Assembly: GCF_014839835.1 (NCBI RefSeq)
Contig: NC_071646.1
Span: forward strand, 558,001-622,000
From: Dryobates pubescens
Lineage: Eukaryota; Chordata; Aves; Piciformes; Picidae
Reading direction: 5' to 3'
Length of the DNA: 64,000 nt
Part shown: piece by piece, positions 33,800 through 53,148 of the stretch
Layout of the letters: each line of letters starts with the position of its first letter
How positions within the stretch are numbered: position 1 is the stretch's first letter
Program-made: the position numbers and the translations under genes
The notes under the pieces: model-generated
What the model was told of the DNA's origin: nothing
The model's input: only the letters and a program-made list of their open reading frames with translations
Database searches by the model: none

Positions 33800-33965
33800 T
33801 GGGGAAGGATTGATTCCCCCCTCCTTTCATTAATATTTATTGTCCTTAATTCTCAATCTTTCCTGTTTAGCTCTCTAAAGCCTCTGTGGCTGAGGAGCTC
33901 TCACCAGGCTGCTATTCATCACCTCAGCACAACAGCCCTGGATTAAAAGGGCATTTTATCAGCTC
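33800..33965. promoter_or_regulatory. AT-rich repeat-free island
   Basis: CATTAATATTTATTGTCC, TTAATTCTCAATC and GGATTAAAAGGGCATTTTAT cluster in 160 bases between GC-rich flanks. It is a candidate conserved noncoding element. Confidence 0.4.
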
Positions 33966-34824
33966 TGAGGCCTGGGCTGGGAGCAGCCCTGCCTGGATGG
34001 CTCCAAGCATCTCTGCAGAGCTCTCTGCTGTTGGGTTTCCCTTGGCTGGAGCAGGACAAGCCAGGGGGCACCTGGTGCTGCTCCACTCACCGCTGGGCTT
34101 CTCCCATGAGCAACACCCAGGGGGGAGCAGCTTGGCTCCCACCCTGCTCTTTCCCCCCTGCAGGCATCAGCCTCTGTTTCCTTGCTGCCTTGCAGGATGA
34201 ATTGGTGCCTTGAAAGCCTGAGAGGAGATAAAGCAGCATCGAGCTCTTGTCCCCTGCTGCAGATAAACTGCTATCAGCTGCAGAGGGCTCCTGCAGGGGG
34301 AGGGCTCCTCTGCACCTGAAAGCACTGATAAGTGCTGGGCATCCAGCAGGATCCAGGACCAGGACCTCTCCTGGGAGCTGGCAGCATCCAGCTCAGCAAA
34401 GCTTTCTTCCTGCTGCCCCTCTGCTGGGACAGATAACCTCCAGGCACCACAGCTGCAAACTGCTCTCCCCTCAGCAAGGCAGCCACAGCCTTCCCCTGCC
34501 ATGGGGCTGCCCCTGCCAGCCCCAGCACTGCCCCTGGGGCTGGCTCCTGCCCCCCAGCAGTGAGCACCACAGCCTCCTGCTGCTCTGAGTGGCCTCAGAG
34601 CTTTGCCTCCCTGGGCTCACCCTGACCTCTGAGCACGGGGGAGGAGGAGGAGGTAAGGTCTGGGGGTGCCTGTGGCTGTGAAGGCTGCATCCAGGCTCCT
34701 TCAGGCTGTAAAGGGCAGCCCCCAGCAGGGGGGCAGGGAGCTCCTCTCCTGAACTGCTAAGTGAGGTAGGGAGGTGCTGGAGCCACCACCCCTGGGGGGG
34801 CTCAACAACCCTCTGGCCAGGGCA

Positions 34825-34908
34825 CTTCAGGACGTGGTTTGGTGGTTCTGGTGGTGAAGGGTTGGACCTGCTGCTCTTGGAGGCTTGTCCAGTTCTGTGA
34901 TTCCCTCA
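34825..34908 (+). repeat. CR1 LINE 3' terminus
   Basis: GTGGTGAAGGGTTGGACCTG through CTTGTCCAGTTCTGTGATTC. Confidence 0.75.
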
Positions 34909-35636
34909 GTTCTCTGTCCCCAGGCCCCAGCCCAGCACTGGGATGTCCCAGGCAGGATGTCCTGTGGCACCTCACGACCCCTGGGTCGCCAGCAGCCAAG
35001 GCCTGGGGCTGCAGCATGCCAGGAGGCAGAGCAGTGGGATGTGAAGGAAGAGCTCCATCTGCCAGGGATGAGCCAGCCCCAGCCTCTCCCTGCTCCTCAG
35101 GCTGCATTTCTCTGCCATTCCTAAAAATATTCCAGAGCCTCCCAGTGACAACCCAAGGGCTTGGATTTGCAAACCAAGCTGGGAGCAGATGAGCTGCAGC
35201 CCAGCCTCTGTTCTCACCTCCTCTCCTTTCTCTCCTCACTTGTTCCAGCCTGGGGGGAGGATGGCAGAGGAGTGACCAAAAATGAAGAAAAACACAGCAA
35301 GGGAACACTTCTCTCTCCCTCCTTCCCTCCCTCCTGGCTTGAGAGGCTTCACCAGCACAGGAGTTTGTATTAGAAGGGATTTTCAACTTGCTTTGCTTTG
35401 GTGTTTCTGACCCTGCTGGCAGACAGGGGATGGGACACAGGCTGCAGCCATCCAGACCACCTCCAGGAAGGAGTTTTCCCCCTTCTGTTGTGCTTCCCTG
35501 GGGAGACAGAGGCAGCAGGGAGAATTTCCAGGTGTCCCCAGGTGTTCACTTCAGGTGACCTCAAACCTGGCTGCTGGGAGGCTTTGGTGAGTGCAGCACT
35601 CATTTGTCAGCCCTCACACAGGAGGGGATGAGGCTG

Positions 35637-35798
35637 GGGAGACACTGGCACAGGCTGCCCAGGCTGAGGCCCCATCCCTGGAGACATTCAGGACCAGGCT
35701 GGATGTGGCCCTGGGCAGCCTGCTGCAGCTGGAGGGGTCCCTGCTGAGTGCAGGGGGCTGGGCAAGATGCCCTTGGAGGCTTCCTCCCAACCACAGAA
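35637..35798 (+). repeat. CR1 LINE 3' end
   Basis: GGCACAGGCTGCCCAGGCTG through TTGGAGGCTTCCTCCCAACC. It meets a minus-strand terminus at about 35,796. Confidence 0.8.
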
Positions 35799-35852
35799 TA
35801 GTTTGGGTTGGGAAATGCCTTGGAGACCATGGAGTCCAGGCACTGCCTGTGG
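35796..35852 (-). repeat. CR1 3' terminus, tail-to-tail with its neighbour
   Basis: CACAGAATAGTTTGGGTTGG and GGAGACCATGGAGTCC on the reverse strand. Confidence 0.75.
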
Positions 35853-36339
35853 GAGGCTCTTGCAGGTGTGCTGCAGGCCTGCAGGAGCTCAGTGAGATGC
35901 TGAGGATGCAGCTGCAGATGAGGCTGCTGCAGAGGTGCTGCTGTGCCTGGGCTCTCCTGGGGAGGTTGGTGCTGAAGACCTGCAGGGCACTGCACCTGCA
36001 GTGAAGCTGAGGTTGCTGCCCCTGGACAGTGAGTGCTGGGAGGCTCCAAACCTTCCCCTCCCTGCCCGGGGCCAGCCTGCTGCTCCCCAGCAGCTCCCTG
36101 GGCAGGCAGAACCTCTGCTCCCTGGGCTGGCTGCAGGAGCAGAGGGGCAGGAGCAAGGCAAACTCCCCACCCCGCTGGAAGAGGACTCTTGCTGCCAGGC
36201 CCGGGGGGGGGAAGCGTTTTGGGCAGCCAGCAGGAGGCTAAATCCCTGCTGTGGATCCTCACCCAGCCCTGCTCTGCAGCCAGGAGCTGGGAGAAGGACC
36301 CCAGGCAAGGGAGGGGAGGCAGCAGGGGGCAAGGCTGTG

Positions 36340-36450
36340 CCCTTGCAATGTTTATGCAGCTCAGGAACACGTGTTGGGAGCCTGTGAGTCTTCAAATATT
36401 TATCCAGCAGCAGTGCTGGGGAAGCTGCACTCAGATTTGCCGCTGGTGCT
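36340..36450. other. Short AT-rich patch
   Basis: GCAATGTTTATGCAGC, ACACGTGTTGG (an E-box CACGTG) and TTCAAATATTTATCCAGC lie just before the second duplicated block. Confidence 0.35.
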
Positions 36451-36539
36451 TCGTTCCTCAGCAGCCTGCACAGCCCCTGCTGGAGCCCAGCCACAGCCAT
36501 GCAGAGCCAGCAGCTGGAGGGAGCCTGGGCTCGGAGAGG

Positions 36540-36792
36540 AGAAAGCTTTCTGCTCCTGCTCCCGAAGCAGGGAACCTAAAGTGACCTCCTCGCCCCCCTG
36601 GACTCCTCTGTGTGCCTGCAGCTGCTGCTCTGAGGCTCTTGGCCCATCTGAGCCCCAACAACGCTGCCCTCAGGGGAGAGGGGTGAGAGGGATCCTCCTG
36701 GGAGCAGGGGGGAGGGCAGCTGGGGCTGGGGGGCACTTCCCTTCCAGGCCTGGTGGCTGCTGTGAGGCACAGAACCACAGAAGTGGTTTGGT
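36540..36792 (+). repeat. Copy 2 of a duplicated 240 bp block
   Basis: This is the partner of the block at 31,758-32,005, 4.8 kb away in direct orientation. It differs by several short indels, so the duplication is not very recent. Confidence 0.8.
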
Positions 36793-36995
36793 TGCTCTCT
36801 CTAGAGCAAGGAGGTCTCCCTCAGCCTCCTCTTCTCCCTCCCCAGCTCCCTCAGCTGCCCCTCCCCAGCCCTGCTCTCCAGACCCTTCCCCAGCTCTGTT
36901 GCCCTTCTCTGGACCTGCTCCAGCCTCTCAGTGTCCTTCTGGGAGTGAGGGCCCCAAAACTGAGCCCAGCTCTCAGCAGTGCCAAGGGCAAGGGG
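36765..36995 (-). repeat. CR1 LINE fragment beside duplicated block copy 2
   Basis: Reversed tail AGAACCACAGAAGTGG, then a jump to CTCCAGACCCTTCCCCAGCT and GCCTCTCAGTGTCCTTCTGG, so it is internally deleted. Confidence 0.85.
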
Positions 36996-37384
36996 GACAA
37001 CCTCTGAGGTGACCACCAGCACCCAGCTCCCCCAGGCATGACTCATGCTCAGCTCCCTGCTGATTGCAGATTGTCCTTTCCAACGCAGAGAGCCTCACCA
37101 CAGATGGATGGGAAACCTGCCAGCCAGCCACATCTTTGGAGGTAAGAGGGGATGAGGCATGGGAAAGTTCAGTGCTGGGAAAAGTGACCTTCCTTGGTAA
37201 TTAATTTGTCACTTCCAAGGCCATCTGCTGCTCCATCAGCTGCAGCCTGCACTGCCAGCCAGCAGCCCTGCAGAGCCACTTCAGGTGGGAGCAGGGGCAG
37301 GAGGCTTTGCAGAGGGGAGGGGAGGAAGCAGTCTGCTGGTTGATGTCCTTTCCATCAGCACCCAGACAGGTGGGCACTGAACCC

Positions 37385-37552
37385 CAGCAGGGCTCAGGCT
37401 GGGAGGGAGCTCAGAGCTCAACTCCAACCTCCCCACCACGGGCAGGGACAGCTCTCAGCTGGGCTCAGCTGCTCATCCAGCCTGGCCTGGAACACTCCCA
37501 GGCAGGGACAGCTCTCAGCCTCCCTGGGCAGCCTGGGTGCTGCCAGGGGATT
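37385..37552 (-). repeat. CR1 LINE 3' fragment
   Basis: GGGAGGGAGCTCAGAGCTCA and CAGGGACAGCTCTCAGCTGG. It belongs to the same variant as the plus-strand copies at 39.0 and 47.4 kb. Confidence 0.8.
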
Positions 37553-38471
37553 TACTACCTTGACTCTGAGGAGGAGGAGAGGAGAAGGGCCACAGCCACC
37601 TTCCTCCCCCTGCCAGCAGCCCTCCCCTGGGCAGGCAGAGGGGAGGGATGTGACTGGCAAGGGCTCTGCAGAGGGAATGTTTCTGACCCCCCCTAGCCTC
37701 TGGTTCCATCCCAGCTGATATTTGTGGGCAACCCAATGCAGGGCTCAGGTTTGCCCTAACAATGTCTCCTCAATCACACCCAGAGCAAGAGGTTTCTGAA
37801 GCTAATTAGGCTCAGGCTCCAATCAGGCAGAGCAGCTAAGCTGTGGGACCAGGCTTCACGACATTGGTCTGCAGAGGATGTTTGAGTGTTTAAAGAGCAG
37901 AGCTGCTCTTTGCATGAGCCCTGCTCTGAGGGGGAGCTGCTGCTCAGCCACCCCAGGAGGTGACTGCCTCAAGGCCTTTAGTCCAGGCTCTCCTGGAGCC
38001 AGGCTGGCAAAAGCCCTTCCCAGCTCTCCTGGACCCTGGGAGGCTTTGTTCCCTCAGCTCCAAGGAAGGCTTCCAGGGGTGAGGAGTGTGGACCCCAAAG
38101 GTAGCAGAGCAGCTGCCTCAGGCTCTTCTCCCCTCCAGCAGCTCTCTGCCTCCCTTGCTGGCAGTGTCCTGCCTGGGGGCTGTGTGGGTCCTGAGCTGCA
38201 GGGCTCAGGCTCCAGGAGCACAGGGAGCTGAAGGGCTGAGCCTGGAGTCTCTGGAGATCCTGCTCAAGAACAAATCTGTTTACAGGAAGAGGTTTGAGAG
38301 GAGAATTGTCAGGCAAGACACTTCTATTCTCAGCTCAGGAGCAACTGGGAGAGTAAATAAACCTCTGGTGAGCTGGGGGAGAAATGAGATTGCAGCTGAG
38401 CAGGAGCCAGAGGGAATTCTTGTCACACAGCCCTCCCCCTGCACCCTGCTCTCCTCTCCTGTGCTGCTCAG

Positions 38472-38600
38472 CCTCTCACAAGGGTTTCAGACAGGGTGGT
38501 GGTGGCCACTCTGCTCTTGCTGTGCCTCTGCTGTCTGAGCAGGCTGCAGACCCTGGCTCCTTGGTCACCCAGAGTGACCTCCAGGAAAGCCCCAGGGACT
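38472..38600 (+). pseudogene. MLN: Probable broken exon 2 of motilin
   Basis: Motilin is a gut peptide hormone whose second exon encodes the signal peptide and the first part of the hormone. Here a pyrimidine-rich acceptor (AG at 38,470-38,471) is followed by codons reading VSDRVVVATLLLLCLCCLS then RLQT, like the motilin signal peptide (human MVSRKAVAVLL... ASQTEA). Downstream, in another frame at 38,567-38,584, comes TQSDLQ, matching the avian hormone TQSDIQ. The spacing is only about four bases shorter than in the human exon. The expected ATG is AGG at 38,481, the FVPFF coding part is largely missing, the frame shifts, and no donor follows. The position, about 5.6 kb upstream of LEMD2 on the same strand, is where human gene order predicts MLN. 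It could still be a chance resemblance, or an assembly problem in a working gene. Confidence 0.42.
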
Positions 38601-38699
38601 GCAGGGGCTGGAGCCCTGCAGCAGCCAGGAGAGGTTTTTGTTCCTCCCTCATCCCCTGAGCTCTGCCAGTGCCCACCATGGCCAGGCCCTGCTGTGCAA

Positions 38700-39182
38700 A
38701 CTGGATACCAGGAGCTGAGGACTCAGAGCTGCTGGAGCCAGTCCAGAGGAGGCCACAGAGATGCTCCCAGGGCTGGAGCAGCTCTGAGCACAGGCTGAGG
38801 GAGCTGGGGCTGTGCAGCCTGCAGAGGAGAAGGCTCCAGGGGCACCTCAGAGCTGCTGCCAGGACCTGGAGGGATCCTGCAGGAAGGCTGCAGAGAGACT
38901 TCTCCTGAGGGGGTCTGAGCCAGGCCCAGGGGGAAGGGTTTGGAGCTGAGGCAGAGCAGGGGCAGAGTGGAGCTGAGGAAGAATTTCCTCAGCAGGAGGC
39001 TGCTGAGCCTCTGGCACAGGCTGCCCAGGGAGGCTGTGGCTGCCTCCTGCCTGGGGGTGCTCAGGGCCAGGCTGGATGAGGCCCTGAGCAGCTGAGCCCA
39101 GCTGAGAGCTGTCCCTGGTGGGGAGGTTGGAGCAGCTGAGCTCTGAGCTCCCTTCCAACCTGAGGCACTGTGGGATTCTGTC
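38700..39182 (+). repeat. Long CR1 LINE 3' region
   Basis: About 480 bases from CTGAGGACTCAGAGCTGCTG to the tail GGGATTCTGTCTG. Its last 280 bases are almost identical to 47,275-47,545. Confidence 0.9.
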
Positions 39183-39741
39183 TGCCCCTCACACACAAAG
39201 TGCCTTTGGGAGAGGGCAGAGACAACTTTTGAGGCATGAGACTAGAAGGGGAGAGTTTGGATTCCTTCAGACAGGGCCAGGAGAGCTCTGTGGCTCTCAG
39301 CTGCAGCTGCTGGGGCTCATTTCTCTTCCCTGCCTGCAGCCTCCCCTGCCCAGGCTGATGGCTCTTTTTGTTGTGACAAATAATTAAGCACCCTCCAGAT
39401 GGTTGTCACCTCTGGGATGTGCCGACAGGAGAACGTTTCTGCTTTTGATGTGAAACCAATCCTGCTGAAAGGTGGTAGGCAGGCAGGCTCCCAGCCTGCA
39501 GCTGCAGTGAGCTCCCCCTGCACCCCCCAGCCATGGCCACTGCAGACAGCTCTCACCTCCAGCCCCTCCCCACCCACAGGCAGCCTTCACCCTCCCCGAG
39601 GATGATGTTTGGGACCCCCCCAGGTCGCTTGTTGATGCACCACAACCCTGGCAGCTGCACCTCTGCTGCTGACTGAGGGTCCTCCAGAAGTGCAGAGCTG
39701 CAATCAGCCTTCCAGGAGCTGCCCCTCCTGAGCACTCCCCC

Positions 39742-39925
39742 TAACAGCACAGGGTCCTGCTGGAGCAGGCCCAAAGGAGGCCACAGAGACCAGGCTGCAG
39801 CAGCTCTGCTGTGAGGAGAGAGAGCTGGGGCTGCTCAGCCTGGGAGGAGAAGGCTCCAGGGAGACCTCAGAGCAGCCTTGCAGTACCTGAAGGGGCTCCA
39901 GGAGAGCTGGGGAGGGACTCCTCTG
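39742..39925 (+). repeat. CR1 LINE internal fragment
   Basis: GGCCACAGAGACCAGGCTGC and CTGGGAGGAGAAGGCTCCAG, same variant as the copy at 38.7 kb. Confidence 0.8.
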
Positions 39926-40769
39926 GCTTCCCCCACAGTGAGCTGCTCCTGTCTGAGCTGGGATGTGGCTCACCCCAAGGCAGCTGGACAGAGACCAAGG
40001 TGTCCTGGAGAGCCTGCCAGCAGAGCTGTGCCAGGACACCCCAGACAGCACTGTCAGGAGGCTGAGCTCTGCCTTGGGAGTTCTGCCTCTCCCTCCTCTC
40101 ACCAGCTCCTCATCACAAGGATATTTATAGCCCTCAGAAGGGCTTCTGTGTCCTCTCTGCTCCCTTACTCAGTCCTCAGACACCACACTTGCTCTCCTGT
40201 CCACTCTGCTGGGCAGCTGTTGTCTTTCTCTGGGGGCTGGCTGTGCCCTCCAGCTGGCACTGGCACTCAGCACTGCAACACTTCCCAGCAGCTCTCCTTG
40301 CCTCTGCTTCCCACTTCCCCACTCCTCCTTCCCCCCAGAGTCTTCAGGGTGCAGTTTCCCAGTTGCTAACACAAGGGACACCTGGAAGGCAGCTCAGGCC
40401 TGAACACCTCCCTGCTTGCACAACCCCAGCCAGAAGGAGCTGCTCCTCAGGGTGCTGAGGGCTGAGCACTGCAGCCCGGGGCTGTGCTCCTGGCGATGGG
40501 GATGGCACCAGGGGCAGCTCCTGCGGCCTGGGGTGGGGGAGTGGGGCTCACAAGTTCTTATCTCTGGATCTTTGCCTTATCAGGGAAGAAATATCTCAAA
40601 GCCAGAGGGTCCCCAGTAGCTCTCGGGGGCTGCTCTTCTGCTTTGACTGAGCTGCCTTCACTTTGCCTTCCAGCTGGGGAGCTGAGGAGGAGGGAAGCAG
40701 CTACAAAGCCTCGGCAAGAGCCGGCGACACATTCCAGGACACTTCTCCTGTCCTCTCTTCTCTTTGTAG

Positions 40770-40862
40770 CTGACTGATCCCTGCAGAAGAGAGAGCCACA
40801 GCTGAGAGGGCTCCACTGATGCAAAGGGAATCTGTAAAAGAGATTAACAACAAGAATCTGAG
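40770..40862 (+). other. Exon-like block with strong splice sites
   Basis: A long pyrimidine tract ending in TTTGTAG precedes 93 bases that end CTGAG before GTGAGA, which looks like a good acceptor and donor pair. All three frames contain a stop, so it cannot be an intact coding exon. It may be a noncoding exon, a decayed motilin exon or chance. Confidence 0.25.
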
Positions 40863-41050
40863 GTGAGATAATAAACTGTGCAGTGTAATTAACTGCAGGA
40901 TTGTGCCTGCTCCCCTGCAGCCTCTCAGCCAGATGGCAAGCAGCGAGCGTGGGGAGGCAGGGAGGGAGGCTGCAGGGCTCCAGAGCACTGCTGCCCTCCT
41001 GGGCTGGGCAGGGCAGGCTGTGGAGCCTCTGTGATTAATCCTCACAGGCT
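40863..41050. promoter_or_regulatory. AT-rich island with TAATCC core
   Basis: GAGATAATAAACTGTGC, GTGTAATTAACTGC and GTGATTAATCCTCACAGG. The last contains a CRX/OTX-type TAATCC, between RH2 and LEMD2. Confidence 0.35.
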
Positions 41051-42649
41051 GATGAGGCTGAAGCCTCCCTTTTGGCAACGAGGGAAAGGGAGGCAAAGGT
41101 TTCCTGGCTCTCCTGGCTGAGCTGGTGACACCGGTGTTGGATGAGGGTGGGGTGGGGGAGCTGGGGGTGGGGGGCAGGGAGCGAGCAGCAGCTCTGCTCT
41201 GCACTTCCTCTGCTGTGCTCCTCACCCCCTCTGGCCTGCCCAGCTCACCCCTGCACAAGCCCTCGGTGAGGAGCTCCTGTGGAGCGAGGCAGAGCCCCAG
41301 GCCCTGCTCCTGCCTCTGCAGCCAGCCCAGAGGGGAGGTTTGTAATCCCACTTGAACATATTGCTGCTCTCCAGCTCACATCCCTGGGCTTATTTTAGAG
41401 CTGCCTCTCTCCACTGGCAGCAGGAAATCCAACATATGTAAAGTGAGGAGGGATGAGCTCAGTGCTCTGTGTGTGAATGCATCCAACTTCAATCCAATTT
41501 TATCCTCCCCAGCCTAACACAAATTCTGTGCTGGCTGTGGCTCTGCTCAGGAGCTGTTTGTGCTGGAAGGACACTCCCCAGGTCTCTCCCTGCTGCCAGC
41601 AGCCCTCAGGAGGGAAGAAATCTCCCAGTGCTTAATGCAACCCCCAGCAGCGGGTGGACCCCAGCTCTGCCCCGGGTCCCAAGGCTCGGTCCCGGCTCGG
41701 CGTGGCCTGGGGCTGGGGGGATGGCTGCTGAGGCAGGTGGGGCTATGAAATCACCAGAAATGAGTCTGAGCAGGGGGAGGAGAGGAAATAACACATTCCA
41801 AGGGGCTGACAGTGAAGGCAGCAGCTGGGCTGCAGCAGCTGGGCTGCAGGAGCTCAGCCAGTGCCAAGCAGGCTGCAGCGCTGTCTGTCCGTGGGCGATC
41901 CGGGGTGGAAGGAGCTGCGCCGCGCTCACACCAGAGCCACAGCTCTGCCTGGGGGGGCCTTGCCTGGGCACTTCTGGAGGACCCAAACCTTCACCCCAGG
42001 TTCCATGTTGCCCTGCCACAGCAAACCAGCAACTTCCCCTCGAGGGCAAACTGCTCCTAAGCGAGGGCAGGGCTGTGCCCCCAGCAGGTTCCCCCTGCAC
42101 AGCTCTTGCCCCCGAGAGGCTTCCCAGGCTGACAGCTCTCCTCTGCCACCTAGGAAGGAAAGCTCCCAGTGACAGCAAGGAAGTAAGTGAAGATGAGCCT
42201 CTTGGACTTGCTTCCTGGACTGTTTCCCACCATGGTGATGGGGCTGATGCTGCAGAGATTTCCATAAGGAGATCCAGCAGGGTGACTTTGCAGGGCTGCC
42301 TCCCTCTGCCTCCAGCACCTGGCCCAGGCAAGCTGCAGCAGCCCTACCCCAGCCCTCGCTTCTGCCAATGGCTCCTGCCAGGGACCCCAGCCAGAGAGGG
42401 GCTCAGAGAGGCACTGCTGCTTGTGACCCTGGGACAGCAGCCACAGGAAGCCTCTGCCCTGTCCTGCAGCCACAGCTCTGATGTTCAAAGGTGCACCAAA
42501 GCACAGGGTGCCTTCTGCTTTGGAAAGTTAATTTCTTCCACTCTCAGGAGCCTGAAGAGTGGGAAAGAAGCTGGAAGGAGAAGATGAATGGACCCCAACC
42601 ATCCTTCCAGGCATGACTCTCCCTGTCAGGGCTCCATGTCTTGTTAAGA
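41051..42649. other. No gene seen; long chance open frame
   Basis: An AT-rich patch lies at 41,390-41,525 (AACATATGTAAAGTG). A plus-strand frame of about 370 codons runs 41,469-42,587, but it starts without ATG and resembles no family I know. Confidence 0.45.
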
Positions 42650-42950
42650 AGCAAAATGGTCTCCAGGGATGAGGCTTCCACCACCTCCCTGGGTGACCTG
42701 TGCCAGTCTCTCACCACCCTCATAGGGAACAGCTTCTTCCTAACATTCAATCTCCCCACTTCTAGTTTTGCTCCATCCCCCCCCAGTCCTATCACTCCCT
42801 GACACCCTAAACAGTCCCTCCCCAGCTTTCTTGTAGCCCCCTTCAGATACTGGAAGGCCACAAGAAGGTCTCCTTGGAGCCTTCTCTTCTCCAGACTGAA
42901 CAAGCCCCAAGTCTCTCAGCCTGTCCTCACAGAAGGCTTTATGGAGGCTT
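42650..42950 (-). repeat. CR1 LINE 3' region, different subfamily
   Basis: Reverse-strand copy with CTCACCACCCTCATAGGGAA and CAGTCCCTCCCCAGCTTTC then TTGTAGCCCCCTTCAGATAC. It differs from most neighbours and is similar to the copy at 51.3 kb. Confidence 0.85.
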
Positions 42951-43112
42951 AGTTCAGCATCAGGGAGTGAGTGGGGAGGGTGCAGGCTGAGCTCTCCCAC
43001 AGCCCCTTCCAGCCTCAGCACGCTGGAGGTGCCACTCCTGCAGGACCACAGTTTGCAGCACTGCTCCCTGCACCCTGGATCACTGCAGCAGCGATGCTCT
43101 GGCAGCCTCCAT

Positions 43113-43393
43113 GCATCCCTCGCTGCCTTCCCTTGAATCTCTCACTGCCTCCCCCTGCGCCCCTCGCTGCCTTCCCTTGAATCTCTCACTGCCTTCCCCT
43201 GTGTCCCTCGCTGCCTTCCCTTGAATCTCTCACTGCCTTCCCCCGTGCCCCTCGCTGCCTTCCCCCGTGTCCCTCGCTGCCTTCCCTTGAATCTCTCACT
43301 GCCTTCCCCCGTGCCCCTCGCTGCCTTCCCCCGTGCCCCTCGCTGCCTTCCCCCGTGCCCCTCGCTGCCTTCCCCCGTGTCCCTCGCTGCTTT
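43113..43393. repeat. About 14-unit minisatellite upstream of LEMD2
   Basis: Units of 20-23 bp of the form CTCGCTGCCTTCCCCCGTGCC alternate with a variant containing CTTGAATCTCTCACTGCC. The interleaving suggests duplication of paired units. Confidence 0.9.
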
Positions 43394-43959
43394 CTCATCA
43401 GCTTTAATTAAATGCTGCTATTACACCACAGCACTTCAGACACTTTCATTACTTTCTCCATAGGCAGAGGCAGGGAGAAGCAGCTCCTGTACATCACTGC
43501 CTCGCCAAGGTAAGTGTTCAGGTCGAGGCCTGGGTTTGGTTTCTCAGGCTGCAGTGTGTGAGGAAGCTTCTTGCCCTGGCAGCACCCCCAGGCCCCAGAG
43601 CCTGCTCCTGCCCGCGGCGGGGGCGCAGCCCCAGCCCCCTCGATGCTGCAGGTTAGAGGGCTGGAGCTTGGCAGCCACCAGGGCAATGAGGGAACCGTGT
43701 GTGGAGGCTGGCAGGTGGCTGGGCAGGACTCTGCCTTCTCCTCCTAAGTGTCCCCAGCAGTGTCAGAGCATCAGCGTGGCCTGGCCAGAGGGAGGGGAGC
43801 GGTGCTCAACTGCCCTGCTTGCTCCTGGGCAGGGCTCCCCAGCATGATGGGGTGCTGACACTGGGCAGCCCCAGATGTTGAGGCTGCCTTTTGCTCCCTC
43901 CTTTTCTCCCCTCTTTCCCCTCTGCTGGGAAACGCAGCAGCTCCCACACGCCATCCCCC
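43394..43959. other. Spacer between minisatellite and LEMD2 promoter
   Basis: GCTTTAATTAAATGCTGC and TTCATTACTTTCTCC form a short AT-rich patch at 43,400-43,460. The rest is unremarkable. Confidence 0.5.
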
Positions 43960-43979
43960 TGGCAGAGCGCCCCTGACCT

Positions 43980-44219
43980 CCCCAACATGGCGGCACCACG
44001 CGGGAGCCGTAGCCGCCAAGCGGGTCCGTCCCTCGACCTTCTCAATATGGCGCCCATGCCCCGCCTCCCTTACCACCGGGCGGCAGAGGCCTCATAAGCG
44101 CCGCTTTCCCTTCCCAAGATGGCCTCCCGAAAGGGTGCGGCGGGCCCCTCCCAAGATGGCGGCCGCGCTTCCCTACTCTGCGAGCACTTCCGGTGGGGCC
44201 TGGTGTCAGTGCCGCGGCC
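43980..44219 (+). promoter_or_regulatory. LEMD2 promoter: YY1-like array and ETS site
   Basis: The TATA-less, CpG-rich region holds four ATGGC-core YY1-like motifs at about 43,984, 44,044, 44,116 and 44,153. The last, AAGATGGCGGC, is a textbook match. An ETS/GABPA core ACTTCCGG lies at 44,186-44,193, just before the start codon. This is a housekeeping-type promoter, as expected for a nuclear envelope gene. Transcription starts are not resolvable by eye. Confidence 0.7.

Positions 44220-53148
<8,929 letters not shown>

Larger units (their letters stand above)
32989..34824. other. No gene seen outside the island and tandem repeat
   Basis: Apart from the 14 bp tandem repeat at 33.6 kb and the AT-rich island at 33.8 kb, nothing identifiable is present. 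Confidence 0.5.

Noticed and set aside
40660-40780. PRQEPATHSRTLLLSSLL-like frame resembling the motilin C-terminus
   Set aside because: The similarity is a few residues only and overlaps the pyrimidine tract of a better acceptor, so I do not call it an exon.
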